From Neobacillus niacini (GTDB lineage Bacteria; Bacillota; Bacilli; Bacillales; Cytobacillaceae), in contig NZ_JAUSZN010000001.1 of NCBI RefSeq assembly GCF_030817595.1, forward strand, positions 2,488,001 through 2,552,000: a DNA stretch of 64,000 nt. The letters run 5' to 3'. A program made the translations under genes and the position numbers. This document shows, piece by piece, positions 34,325 through 43,220 of this stretch. The stretch's first letter is position 1. Each line of letters begins with the position of its first letter. Below the pieces are notes generated by a model that ran no database searches, was not told where the DNA came from, and saw nothing but the letters and a program-made list of their open reading frames with translations.

Positions 34325-34960
34325 TTAATCTACTATGCCCTTCTTGTTGTTGCTTCTAAGTCTATCAATTGTTGTGTACACATACCACATCCAAATATAA
34401 CTTATTGCACTTCCACTAAAAAATATGAAAACCACAGGTACTTTCATAAAAAGATAGTATATAACTGACGAGATGATAAAAATGCCAGCTGATTTTAGCG
34501 GGGAAGCTAAACTATATAGAAAGCTGAATTTAATATAATCCATCAATCGATAGCGATAATGTACATAAACCGGAAAAAAGTAGATACATGTTGTTATAAA
34601 GAAATAAGTAACGATTAATGTAACTATTTTTATAACCGAACTGACAACTGATTCTCCAAAAGTAAAGTAGTGGTAATCAATATATAAGATCCAGCCAATT
34701 GCAGTTAAAATCAACCCTAACATATTTACTTTTAAAAATTCATTTTTGTACGTTTTCCAAAATGTTTGATAAACAGGAATATCACTTTCCCCCATAATCC
34801 ATTTACGTACTACTGAAAACATTGCAGCGGTTGCAGGGAATATCCCAAAAACTCCCAAACCAAGGACTGTGTAGCAAATCCATAACAACTGCAGATAGGA
34901 AAACTGCATGATTAAGGTACAAATTCGATAGATAAAACCATTTATTCCTGTCAATTTCAT
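34325..34960 (-). CDS. DUF624 (YesL-family) membrane protein
   Basis: A 211-residue membrane protein with about five hydrophobic segments. Family marks are Leu-Leu-Trp-Ile-Cys-Tyr-Thr, Gly-Ile-Phe-Pro-Ala-Thr-Ala-Ala-Met-Phe near residue 43 and Arg-Lys-Trp-Ile-Met-Gly near 55. ATG at 34960 is seven bases after GGGTG; the ATG at 34966 is too close to the site. It is the last gene after GH38 and xylB, 97 bp downstream of xylB. It is closer in sequence to the copy at 56103 than to that at 336. Function unproven; a transport or sensing accessory is usual speculation. Confidence 0.88.
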   Translation of the reverse strand: MKLTGINGFIYRICTLIMQFSYLQLLWICYTVLGLGVFGIFPATAAMFSVVRKWIMGESDIPVYQTFWKTYKNEFLKVNMLGLILTAIGWILYIDYHYFTFGESVVSSVIKIVTLIVTYFFITTCIYFFPVYVHYRYRLMDYIKFSFLYSLASPLKSAGIFIISSVIYYLFMKVPVVFIFFSGSAISYIWMWYVYTTIDRLRSNNKKGIVD

Positions 34961-35057
34961 TCGCATACACCCTTTATTTCCTATTATTTCCCTTACATGA
35001 TCACACCAATTTAAGAGAATCCTAGGGGAACTAGTTCCAGTGACTATACACGGGCTG

Positions 35058-36581
35058 CTAAATGCCTTGAAAATCCCCCATATCGTGTAAGCGATGAAAA
35101 ATCCCTTTTAATGATGTGTATGAGTCTGAATATACCTCAAAAAGTTTTTCATAATAATGATGGCAAGTTACATCAGGAGCATAAATATTCTCATATTCGT
35201 GCAGTCCCCAACATTCTGCAACCTCCTCTAAACTAGCAAAGTCACCTATTCCCGCTGCAGCAAGCATGGCAGCACCATAAGCACCGCCCCCACGGCTTCT
35301 GTTTCTAACTACAGGGACATTGAAAATATTAGCAGCAGTTTTAAGCCAAATATCATGTTGAGCAGCTCCGCCAGTTAACAAGAGGTACCTGCAGCCATGA
35401 CCAAATGTTTTTTTCACTAGTTTATAAGATTGATATAGTGAAAACAACACTCCCTCTACTACAGCACGTGCCATTTCTGCATGTGTATGTTCATTGGTCA
35501 ATCCAATAAACGTCCCCTTTGCTTTTTCATCCAGATATGGTGTACGTTCACCAAATAGATAAGGAAGGAAAAGCAATTGTTTTGCCCCCGGGCTGGCAGT
35601 GCTTGCTAAATCAAGTAATTCTCCAATTTCATATTTACGACTAAAAACTGATTCTACTAACCATTTAAATGACATTCCTGCAGATAAAGTGGCACCCATT
35701 AACACCCATTTTCCCGGTGCCCCATGCACAAACGTATGAAGTGTACCTTCTTTGTCTATTGCCAAGTGGTCCGAACTCATAAACAACTGACCGCTAGTGC
35801 CCACTGTACATAACCAATCTTTTGATGAGATAATCCCATTCCCTAATGCTTGCGCCTGAGCATCTCCGCACCCACAAACCACGGGAGTTCCTTCCTTCTG
35901 GAATAACACACCTGCTGCTTTATTGGAAACAGTACCAACCAAGGCTGTTGACAATTGAATGTTTGGAAGCTTTGAATGATCAATTTGAAAAAGTTTAGTT
36001 ATTTTTTCAGACCAGTTTAACGATGTTAAGTCCATAAGAAGGGTCGCTGATGCATCCGAATAATCAGTTTCAAATGTACCTGTCAGCTGCAACCGGATAA
36101 AATCCTTTGGAAGGAGGAACTTGTGTGTTTTTTTATAAAGTTCTGGAAAATGCCTCTTAAACCAAAGGATTTTCCCCAGCGTAAAACTGATATTCGGACG
36201 GTTACCTGTAAGTGCGACCCACTCTTCATTTGTTAAACGTGACTGAAGTTCTCCCAACTCCTCTTCATTTCTGCGGTCGGACCAAATAATAGCCTGGTGC
36301 AGTGCTTTGCCATTTTTATCAACTGGAACAATCCCATGCATCTGCCCAGTAACAGATATCGCATGAATATGATCAGGAAAGAATGACAAATCTTTCTGCA
36401 AATTTGTTAACGCTTCCTTAAGAGCAGTCAGCCATTCCACGGTGTTTTGTTCCACCCATCCTTCTTGCGGCAGCATTACCTCATAAGGCTTTGTCTGACT
36501 TGCAATGATTTTTCCTTTTGAATTTACAATGACAGCTTTTATTGATGATGTGCCTAAATCTATTCCTAAATAGTTTCTCAT
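35058..36581 (-). CDS. xylB: Xylulokinase
   Basis: A 507-residue FGGY kinase of the XylB type. The N terminus Tyr-Leu-Gly-Ile-Asp-Leu-Gly-Thr-Ser-Ser-Ile-Lys is the phosphate-binding signature; Gly-Trp-Val-Glu-Gln near residue 42 and Gly-Gln-Met-His-Gly near 79 are hallmark xylulokinase motifs, and Leu-Thr-Gly-Gly-Ala-Ala-Gln lies near 407. It phosphorylates D-xylulose or a similar ketose in the cytosol. The start overlaps the GH38 stop by 4 bp (ATGA), so the two are coupled, an odd pairing since no xylose isomerase or xylosidase is nearby. A related ketose may be the true substrate. Confidence 0.85.
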   Translation of the reverse strand: MRNYLGIDLGTSSIKAVIVNSKGKIIASQTKPYEVMLPQEGWVEQNTVEWLTALKEALTNLQKDLSFFPDHIHAISVTGQMHGIVPVDKNGKALHQAIIWSDRRNEEELGELQSRLTNEEWVALTGNRPNISFTLGKILWFKRHFPELYKKTHKFLLPKDFIRLQLTGTFETDYSDASATLLMDLTSLNWSEKITKLFQIDHSKLPNIQLSTALVGTVSNKAAGVLFQKEGTPVVCGCGDAQAQALGNGIISSKDWLCTVGTSGQLFMSSDHLAIDKEGTLHTFVHGAPGKWVLMGATLSAGMSFKWLVESVFSRKYEIGELLDLASTASPGAKQLLFLPYLFGERTPYLDEKAKGTFIGLTNEHTHAEMARAVVEGVLFSLYQSYKLVKKTFGHGCRYLLLTGGAAQHDIWLKTAANIFNVPVVRNRSRGGGAYGAAMLAAAGIGDFASLEEVAECWGLHEYENIYAPDVTCHHYYEKLFEVYSDSYTSLKGIFHRLHDMGDFQGI

Positions 36582-39028
36582 ATTGTTACCAATGCTTTTT
36601 CAAGGTCTTCAATTAAGTTTGTTTCAACAATAGGCTGATTTGCATCTTTTGGAATAAAAAATGTTTTGATTTCTGAAGGCCCAAATTCGATCTCCAACTT
36701 GCGTCCCCACTTTTTCATGTCCACATTCACAACCGTTTCTTGGTTTGTTGTTTCGTATAAACGGATAACCAGTCCATCAAGATTTTCGGCTTTTTTCAAA
36801 GCTGATAGGATTACATTCGGCTGGTCGATTGAAATAAATGAATCCTCTTGAGGAAGTGTACCTGTATGGTATGTTTCCACTACAAACTGAGGTTTTTGAT
36901 TTAGTTCTAATGCATGTTTAACCGTTTCTGCTTCTTCCCAACTATTTTCATGAGGCAATAATTGATACGTAAAGGTTTGTATTCCTTGGTCTATGATTGG
37001 ATAATCCTCGTCCACTTCTGGAACAAAGGGAGCATGGTGAGCAAAAATTGGGCTTCTTAATACTGTTAGATTGATGGTATTACCGATTACATCCACACCA
37101 TATTTTGCATCATTTAGGATGCTTAAACCGTAAATATCCTCTCTATGTTTGCCAATAGTCCCACTAACGTCGACCCAATTTTGAATTGGCTTTTCATGAC
37201 CATTTGCTTCGCGTGAAACATGCCCATAAGGGATTTCATGGGTAGAATGTCGTTGATTAAAGGAAACCGGGAACTTCAGTTTTAGTGTTTTATAGCTTTC
37301 TTGCCAGTTTACTTTCACATTGACCTCAATCTTATTCAATTGCTTATACATAATGAAATCCTGGACCACAGTAGAAGCTTGATATTTAGAAATTACCCGG
37401 ATTACACCTTTTACAGGTCCTTCTTCCATCTTCTTAATGCGTACCGGCTTGAATACACCTGCAAGTTCGTCAAATCGAAGTTTCCCATGTCCCCAAGTAT
37501 CAGATGAATCCTCCATTACACAAGGAATGGCTGCATCGGATTTGAATACTTCAATTTGTTTTTCTTTATCAAATAAACTGCTAATGCCGCCCGATTCTTT
37601 GTCAATGACAAGCTTATAACGGTCATTTTCCATTTCATAATCTGTTACCCTTACACTGTCAAATTCACTCTTTGACTTTACTGCCCGTAGTTTGTACGTA
37701 CTATAACCTAATGGTGGAACTTCTGCGATAAATGCCACACGTTTACGATTCGGAACTTTTGCGATTGAATCAATAATTTGATATGGTACTTCATTTCCGT
37801 TTACATCTTCAATAATGAATTCCTCTGGTAATAAGTAATTCACAAAAAGACCATATTCAATCTCAATATTTACTTTTACATTCCAGGAATGCGGATTAAA
37901 TACTACAATCGGCTTCATGTCTTTTTCTTCTTTAATATCAATGTTCCAGCTCAGAGATTGCACTGCATAATTCAAATTTCTTGATGCAATGCTAATCGAT
38001 TCACCATATAGATCACGTGCATCGGTATACGCAACTTCAATGCTTGTCCCAGCCAAAATATCATGGAACTGGTTAAAAAGGATGCCCTTCCATGCTTGGT
38101 TCATATCCTCTGGATATGGTTGTCTTGTTGTCCAATTGGCAATGGAAGAGAATTTTTCTGCCATTAACGTGAGATTTTCAGAATAACGATTTAACTTTTT
38201 CACTTCAGAGTGTACTGAATAACAACCTACCGCATGATGATGAAGGTCGTCATGAACTACTGGAAGCTGATCTTTTAAACTCTCAACATGGTCGAAAAAT
38301 TCATTCGGAGAACTGAAGATTAAATTTGTATCCCCCAGTGTTTCGTTTACTCTTTGAATTGTGTTAAGATTTTCCTTTGTTGGTCCGCCGCCATGATTGC
38401 CGACACCATAGAAAACCATGAGGTTATTAAAGGAATGTTTGAGTTCATTTTTGCAATGCATGATATGGTTTTCCAAATGATCAAACGTGCAATATTCAAA
38501 AGGAATCCTAAATGCCTTGACACGGGATCCATCCTTTGATTCCCATAAAAATAACCTGCCTGGCAGTCCTTTTTCATCTGGACCTGGTCTCATAAAGACA
38601 TAAGAATCCATTCCTGATTTCTTTAATATTTGCGGGAGCATCCCACTATGCCCAAAGCTGTCAACATTGTAACCAACCTTAGCTGTTACTCCAAACTTTT
38701 CTTTAAAGTAGTTTTGTCCGATTAATCCTTGTCTAACAAAGGATTCACCACTGGGGATATTACAGTCTGGCTGAATCCACCATCCTCCGCAAATCACCCA
38801 TCTTCCTTCTTGAATTCTTTGTTTGATTTCTTCAAACATTTTCGGATCATTTTTTTCAACCCATTCATAATAAGCGGCAGAACTTGACGTAAAAATAAAG
38901 TCATCATATTCCGCTAGTCTATCAAGTGCAGAACGAAAAGTTGCTTTTACTTCTTGAAAACCTTCCTGCCAGCGCCATAACCAAACTGGGTCTAGATGGG
39001 CATTTCCAATCATGAACATGTTTTTCAT
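36578..39028 (-). CDS. Family 38 glycoside hydrolase (alpha-mannosidase), second copy
   Basis: An 816-residue paralogue of the enzyme at 21874. Zinc ligands His11 and Asp13 are in Asn-Ala-His-Leu-Asp-Pro-Val-Trp; the nucleophile Asp123 is in Asn-Val-Asp-Ser-Phe-Gly-His. No signal peptide. ATG at 39028 has AGGAGG nine bases upstream; an N-terminal extension to 39082 lacks a ribosome site and is hydrophobic only by chance. The promoter region upstream is shared with the divergent GH13 gene and holds a LacI-type operator at 39187. Two GH38 enzymes in one regulon suggest different mannose linkages or stepwise trimming. Confidence 0.93.
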   Translation of the reverse strand: MKNMFMIGNAHLDPVWLWRWQEGFQEVKATFRSALDRLAEYDDFIFTSSSAAYYEWVEKNDPKMFEEIKQRIQEGRWVICGGWWIQPDCNIPSGESFVRQGLIGQNYFKEKFGVTAKVGYNVDSFGHSGMLPQILKKSGMDSYVFMRPGPDEKGLPGRLFLWESKDGSRVKAFRIPFEYCTFDHLENHIMHCKNELKHSFNNLMVFYGVGNHGGGPTKENLNTIQRVNETLGDTNLIFSSPNEFFDHVESLKDQLPVVHDDLHHHAVGCYSVHSEVKKLNRYSENLTLMAEKFSSIANWTTRQPYPEDMNQAWKGILFNQFHDILAGTSIEVAYTDARDLYGESISIASRNLNYAVQSLSWNIDIKEEKDMKPIVVFNPHSWNVKVNIEIEYGLFVNYLLPEEFIIEDVNGNEVPYQIIDSIAKVPNRKRVAFIAEVPPLGYSTYKLRAVKSKSEFDSVRVTDYEMENDRYKLVIDKESGGISSLFDKEKQIEVFKSDAAIPCVMEDSSDTWGHGKLRFDELAGVFKPVRIKKMEEGPVKGVIRVISKYQASTVVQDFIMYKQLNKIEVNVKVNWQESYKTLKLKFPVSFNQRHSTHEIPYGHVSREANGHEKPIQNWVDVSGTIGKHREDIYGLSILNDAKYGVDVIGNTINLTVLRSPIFAHHAPFVPEVDEDYPIIDQGIQTFTYQLLPHENSWEEAETVKHALELNQKPQFVVETYHTGTLPQEDSFISIDQPNVILSALKKAENLDGLVIRLYETTNQETVVNVDMKKWGRKLEIEFGPSEIKTFFIPKDANQPIVETNLIEDLEKALVTI

Positions 39029-39164
39029 TAAATATTTCCTCCTAACTAATAAAAATAAAAACGTACCGGACAAATATAACATTTATAAAAAGTTTGTGCA
39101 TCCGATAAACAAAGTATCAAAAGAATAGTAAAATATTTTGTTAGTAACATTATAGACAATCAAG

Positions 39165-39170
39165 TATAAT
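39165..39170 (+). promoter_or_regulatory. -10 element for the GH13 gene
   Basis: A perfect TATAAT about 65 bp before the GH13 start codon; the -35 region near 39141-39147 is poor. The LacI-type operator begins 17 bp after it, where bound repressor would stop transcription. Confidence 0.5.
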
Positions 39171-39186
39171 AAAAAAAGATATTTTT

Positions 39187-39198
39187 GGGAACGTTCCC
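39187..39198. promoter_or_regulatory. LacI-type operator between GH38 and GH13
   Basis: A perfect GGGAACGTTCCC in the 206-bp divergent spacer, just after the GH13 -10 box. It ties GH38, xylB and DUF624 on the left and the phosphorylase on the right to the LacI protein encoded at 32889. Confidence 0.7.
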
Positions 39199-39234
39199 AA
39201 AAAAATTAAAACCCTTACATAAGGAGCGACGAAA

Positions 39235-40704
39235 ATGCCATTAAAAAATCAAGTTCAGCTAATTACTTACCCGGATTCTCTCGGAGGGGACTTAAAAACT
39301 CTTAATCATGTACTTTTGAAACATTTCCAGGATATTTTTAAAGGCGGGATTCACATTCTTCCCCCCTTCCCCTCATCCGGAGACAGAGGCTTTGCCCCTC
39401 TCACTTATTTAGAAATAGAGCCAGCGTTTGGAACATGGGAGGATATAAGTGTAATTGGTGAAAATTTTGATGTGCTTGTCGATTTAATGGTCAATCATAT
39501 TTCCAGGCAATCAAAATACTTCCAGGACTTTATCAAAAAGGGCCGAAAATCGGAGTATGCGGATATGTTCATTGCCTTGGATAAGCTGTGGAAGAATGGT
39601 CAACCTCTAAAGGAGGATATCGATAAAATTTTTCTAAGAAGACCAAGACCCTATTCTACCTTTACGGTAGAAGAAACCGGTCAACAAGAAAAGGTTTGGA
39701 CGACATTTGGAAAAGAAGACCCTTCTGAACAGATTGACTTGGATGTAAACTCTGAGAAGGTAAGACAACTATTAAGCGATTTCTTTATGAATTTTAGCAA
39801 AAATAACGTCAAAACCGTCCGATTAGACGCCGTTGGTTTTGTGATTAAAAAGCTCGGGACCAGTTGCTTCTTCGTGGAGCCGGAAATCTATGATTTTCTG
39901 GATTGGATGAAAGATTTGGCAGACTCGGCGGGAATCGAATTGCTTCCAGAGGTGCATGCCCAATATTCGATTCAAAATAAGTTAGCCGAACAAGGATTCT
40001 GGATTTACGACTTTATTTTGCCCTATACCATTCTCGAATCCATCCTAAACAAATCAAGCGAAAGGTTGATCGCCTATCTAAAGGTTCGCCCGCGGAATCA
40101 ATTTACAATGCTGGATTGCCATGATGGGGTGCCTGTATTACCAGACCTTCAAGATTTAATAGATACGAATGATGCCAGAAAAGTAGTGGACCTTTGTCTG
40201 GAAAGAGGCTCAAACCTTAGTCTCATTGTATCCGATGAACATAAAGGACCGGATGGATTTGATGTTCATCAGATAGGAGGCACTTATTATTCCATGCTTA
40301 ATTGCGAGGATGATGCCTATTTAGCTGCCAGGGCCATTCAATTCTTTGCGCCTGGTATTCCGCAAGTCTATTATGTCAGTTTATTGGCTGGAGAAAATGA
40401 TTATGAAGCAGTGGAGAGAACAGGTGAAAAACGGGAAATGAATCGCCACAACTTTACCCTGGAAGAAATCGACCAATCGTTGCAAAAAGAAGTGGTTCAA
40501 AGATTATTAAAACTGATCCGATTTAGAAATGAATACCCTGCTTTTAACGGGGAGTTTAAGGTGATTGATTCGGCTAAGGAGGAAGTGCGTCTTTCCTGGC
40601 AAAAAGATGTCTATTCATGTACATTAGTCATCGACTTGAAAACGCACAAGTCTGTGATTAACTATACCGATGAGGAAGGAAAACTGGTCCAGTATGTGAT
40701 TTAA
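39235..40704 (+). CDS. GH13_18 sucrose phosphorylase family, probably sucrose-6F-phosphate phosphorylase
   Basis: A 489-residue GH13 subfamily 18 enzyme. The start Val-Gln-Leu-Ile-Thr-Tyr-Pro-Asp-Ser-Leu-Gly-Gly and Gly-Asp-Arg-Gly-Phe-Ala-Pro-Leu-Thr-Tyr near residue 48 are typical. The nucleophile is in Val-Arg-Leu-Asp-Ala-Val-Gly near 199, the acid/base in Pro-Glu-Val-His near 240, and the transition-state Asp in Asp-Cys-His-Asp-Gly-Val-Pro near 297. From memory, Cys-His-Asp-Gly-Ile-Pro and the loop after it match the Thermoanaerobacterium sucrose-6F-phosphate phosphorylase better than GtfA, which has Thr-His-Asp-Gly-Ile-Gly. It is cytosolic and yields glucose-1-phosphate. AAGGAG precedes the ATG. 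Confidence 0.82.
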   Translation: MPLKNQVQLITYPDSLGGDLKTLNHVLLKHFQDIFKGGIHILPPFPSSGDRGFAPLTYLEIEPAFGTWEDISVIGENFDVLVDLMVNHISRQSKYFQDFIKKGRKSEYADMFIALDKLWKNGQPLKEDIDKIFLRRPRPYSTFTVEETGQQEKVWTTFGKEDPSEQIDLDVNSEKVRQLLSDFFMNFSKNNVKTVRLDAVGFVIKKLGTSCFFVEPEIYDFLDWMKDLADSAGIELLPEVHAQYSIQNKLAEQGFWIYDFILPYTILESILNKSSERLIAYLKVRPRNQFTMLDCHDGVPVLPDLQDLIDTNDARKVVDLCLERGSNLSLIVSDEHKGPDGFDVHQIGGTYYSMLNCEDDAYLAARAIQFFAPGIPQVYYVSLLAGENDYEAVERTGEKREMNRHNFTLEEIDQSLQKEVVQRLLKLIRFRNEYPAFNGEFKVIDSAKEEVRLSWQKDVYSCTLVIDLKTHKSVINYTDEEGKLVQYVI

Positions 40705-40850
40705 ATAGGAGCAGATTATACATTAGATAGTCCTTCACATGTTTTTGGGTCCTTGCTAGGGTCTTGTAGCTTCATTGCTTGTAGTTGACCCATAGGGTCC
40801 CAAAATGCAGCATTATTTTTTACTGACACATCATCCATGACAAAACAGGT

Positions 40851-40876
40851 AGAACCCATAATAAATTATGGGTTCT
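40851..40876. terminator. Bidirectional terminator between GH13 and pectate lyase remnant
   Basis: AGAACCCATAA (40851-40861) and TTATGGGTTCT (40866-40876) form an 11-bp stem with a 4-nt loop. It lies between convergent genes, seven bases from the pectate lyase stop. The T-tract is short on the plus strand. Confidence 0.6.
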
Positions 40877-40883
40877 TTACAGT

Positions 40884-41876
40884 CTATTTTAATTTACCAG
40901 TCCCCGCCTTTGCTTTTACCAGCGCTGGAACTGCCTGTGTCGGATCAATTTTTGTAAACAAGGTTGGTTCCCAGCCCACATTTTCATTTAACTGAACCGT
41001 ATGTGTTTGGTTAAAGGCTTCGACTAAATCGACTTCATTTGCCGAACTTTTTCCATTTACAAATGATCCGCTTTCATAAATAGATGTTCCCTCCCAATCC
41101 TGGATAATTTCTCCTAGATTAACATCATAGTCAAAATTAAAATAGTTATTCTCTGCATAAATTTTTGAGTTTACCCCAACGCCAAGAGCATAATCAAACT
41201 TATAATCTGAGTCTTTATTAAACTCATAATAATTATTGTAAACGTGTACTTGACCATATCGGACCCTTGGCAGCCTTTGTGTTACGTTTTTGTAATAGTT
41301 ATGGTGAATCGTGACCTTTAAGTGTCCTTCGTCGGTCTTTCTACTATCACTGGAGCCGATAAGCGAGGTCTTGTCATGGTCCTCTAACACATTGTAAGAA
41401 ATGGTTACATAATCAGCACCATTCGTCACATCAAGTAATCCGTCATGCTGCTGGTACGTTCTTCCAAAGATTTTGCCAAAATCCTCATCATGGTGTTCTC
41501 CATCAGTAAACTTGTTATGATTAATCCAGACATTGTGTGAGTTATTTGTTACGGTTACATTGTCATATTCGGAGTTCCATTCGCCAAACTCACCGTCTGT
41601 GGGATCCCATTGTGGAAAGAAATCAACAGGTGCTTCAAATTGAATATTTCGGATAATGATATTTTCCACTCCGCTCATAATAAAGCTGCCGCCAATAATT
41701 TTGGCATCGTCTCCTAGTCCAATAATCGATGTATTTGAGCCAATATTAACCACTATCTGTTGTTTTTGCTTTTGAGCAGATCGGGCACGTGCATCCTCCA
41801 ATGGACCGGACACTTCGTTGTCGAGGCCCCATACCTCAGGTTTATAGGCTTCAAGGTAAGCATTAAAATCATACAC
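40884..41876 (-). pseudogene. 5'-truncated pectate lyase (PL1)
   Basis: The 330 visible residues match the PL1 parallel beta-helix: Ile-Gly-Ser-Asn-Thr-Ser-Ile-Ile-Gly near residue 45, Val-Trp-Ile-Asn-His-Asn-Lys-Phe near 115, Asp-Gly-Leu-Leu-Asp-Val near 145 and Val-Thr-Gln-Arg-Leu-Pro-Arg-Val-Arg near 198. The only usable start (GTG at 41876) has no ribosome site. The open frame runs about 20 further codons upstream with lyase-like sequence (Pro-Val-Gly-Pro-Glu-Phe-Tyr-Ala-Asp-Pro) and then stops, so the secretion signal and first strands are gone. A terminator-like hairpin (41918-41951) sits just upstream. Probably a dead gene for cleavage of polygalacturonate. Confidence 0.65.
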
Positions 41877-41917
41877 TGGATCTGCATAAAACTCAGGTCC
41901 AACTGGAGTATTATTTG

Positions 41918-41951
41918 AAAAACTAATCAGATTTTTTTGCGATTAGTTTTT
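41918..41951. terminator. Bidirectional terminator-like hairpin at the broken end of the pectate lyase
   Basis: AAAAACTAATC (41918-41928) pairs with GATTAGTTTTT (41941-41951), giving A- and T-tracts on both sides. It lies where the missing 5' part of the pectate lyase should be and would cut the remnant off from upstream transcription. Confidence 0.6.
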
Positions 41952-42035
41952 GTTTTATTGAATGTTTTTTTACAAACTCAGATATATTTTTTTAGCTTTG
42001 TTAAAATCTGATGTAGTTTTACTGTGTTTGAAAAA

Positions 42036-42220
42036 TAAACGGAAAAATTCCGGCTAAATTGGGAAATACCCATATTTCCTTGAAATTAAGCGGAGCTTTT
42101 CCGTTTATTTGATCAAAATCTTTGGATTTTGTCCTATTTAGAGCAGTTAACCGGAATATCTCCGCTTATATCAGCTTCATAAGCTTCCCCTAAATACATT
42201 AACCGGAAATTCTCCGCCTA
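42036..42220. repeat. Four-copy CGGA...TCCG palindromic repeat
   Basis: Four related 20-22 bp units with cores like AACCGGAATATCTCCGCTTA occur at 42036-42057, 42087-42107 (inverted), 42147-42168 and 42199-42220. Spacing is about 51-60 bp. This fills most of the 393-bp gap between the pectate lyase remnant and the AraC gene, in which I see no coding sequence. Confidence 0.7.
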
Positions 42221-42269
42221 TGAATTCTCATACCTACACGGAAATCACCAATGAACCATAACAGAGCCA

Positions 42270-43091
42270 TTATTTTAAGTTCTGATGAATTGCAGTCTCC
42301 AAAGGGTACATATCCATAAACGACTGGGGCTGCTTATCACGGTACTCCTTTGGTGTACATAATTTTATCTTTACAAAGTTACGATTAAATGAACGTATGC
42401 TTTCGTAACCACAAAGGAAAGCAATTTCTGTAATATTCTTTTCTGTATAAATTAATAGATAACAAGCATAATTTACTCTGGTTTCATTTAAAAAATCGAC
42501 AAACGACATATTAATATGGGTATTAAAATACTTCGATAAATAGTTATAACTGTAACCTACTGTTCCAGCGATACTTTTTAAAGAAATCGATTCTGTAAAA
42601 TGGTCCTGAATATAGGTTAACAATTTATGGAGCAGCTCTTGATCTTGTTTTTCACTTTTAATTAAGCTGGTTTGTCCCATTAGTTCAGACAATAATAAAT
42701 AAAGGCAAGCCTTTTGTTCTAGCAGATTTGGGTTATCTTTGAAAAGTGTCCTAGAAATGAGTGTATTTGCTTCCTGAGATACGGTGAAAACTGGATTTTC
42801 AAGTGAACTATTTTCTATCATCCTTTGAAATGTCGGAACATAGTCTGGGGAAAAAATACAAATATTAGCTCGCGAATGTGATTTTGTAATAAACGAGTGA
42901 ATTTCAAACGGCAATATGAGTAAGAATTGTCCAGTTTTCAAATGGTAACTTTTTTGACTAATTATGACTTCCATTTCCCCATCAACCAAGTATAATAATT
43001 CAAAACCACGATGAAGATGGCTTGGAAAGTTTAAATCCAATGTATGATAGTTTGATATGTAATCAAAATGGTGAGCCTCATATATTAACAT
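42270..43091 (-). CDS. AraC-family transcriptional regulator
   Basis: A 273-residue regulator. The N-terminal cupin half includes Phe-Pro-Ser-His-Leu-His-Arg-Gly-Phe-Glu-Leu-Leu-Tyr near residue 24 and a Gly-Gln-Phe-Leu-Leu-Ile-Leu-Pro strand near 53. The C-terminal pair of helix-turn-helix motifs covers about 160-262, with Ile-Ala-Phe-Leu-Cys-Gly-Tyr-Glu-Ser near 228. ATG at 43091 is used with GAGG 11 bases before it; the longer reading to 43322 overlaps the divergent Gfo/Idh gene by about 100 bp. It probably activates the Gfo/Idh-ThuA-Gfo/Idh operon from the 129-bp spacer between them. Confidence 0.87.
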   Translation of the reverse strand: MLIYEAHHFDYISNYHTLDLNFPSHLHRGFELLYLVDGEMEVIISQKSYHLKTGQFLLILPFEIHSFITKSHSRANICIFSPDYVPTFQRMIENSSLENPVFTVSQEANTLISRTLFKDNPNLLEQKACLYLLLSELMGQTSLIKSEKQDQELLHKLLTYIQDHFTESISLKSIAGTVGYSYNYLSKYFNTHINMSFVDFLNETRVNYACYLLIYTEKNITEIAFLCGYESIRSFNRNFVKIKLCTPKEYRDKQPQSFMDMYPLETAIHQNLK

Positions 43092-43220
43092 TCTAAGAAC
43101 ATCCTCAAAGAGTAAATTTTGTCTAGGATTATATAAGTTTTTACTTGTTGTGTCAAACCTGTAAATGATAGATTTATCGATAGTAGAGTTATCTTGATGG
43201 CAAACGAAAGGAGATACGAT

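Noticed and set aside
35058..36581. Complete xylose pathway
   Set aside because: Only xylulokinase is present; no xylose isomerase, xylosidase or XylR was found, so a different ketose is possible.
39029..39082. 18-residue hydrophobic extension of the second GH38 as a signal peptide
   Set aside because: AGGAGG precedes the inner ATG at 39028 and the paralogue starts at the same place; the extension has no ribosome site.
42036..42220. CRISPR array
   Set aside because: Only four degenerate units, one inverted, with unequal spacers and no cas genes.
41877..42269. Search for the missing pectate lyase 5' end as a frameshift
   Set aside because: No signal-peptide-like coding sequence in any frame; the region holds a terminator-like hairpin and short repeats instead.
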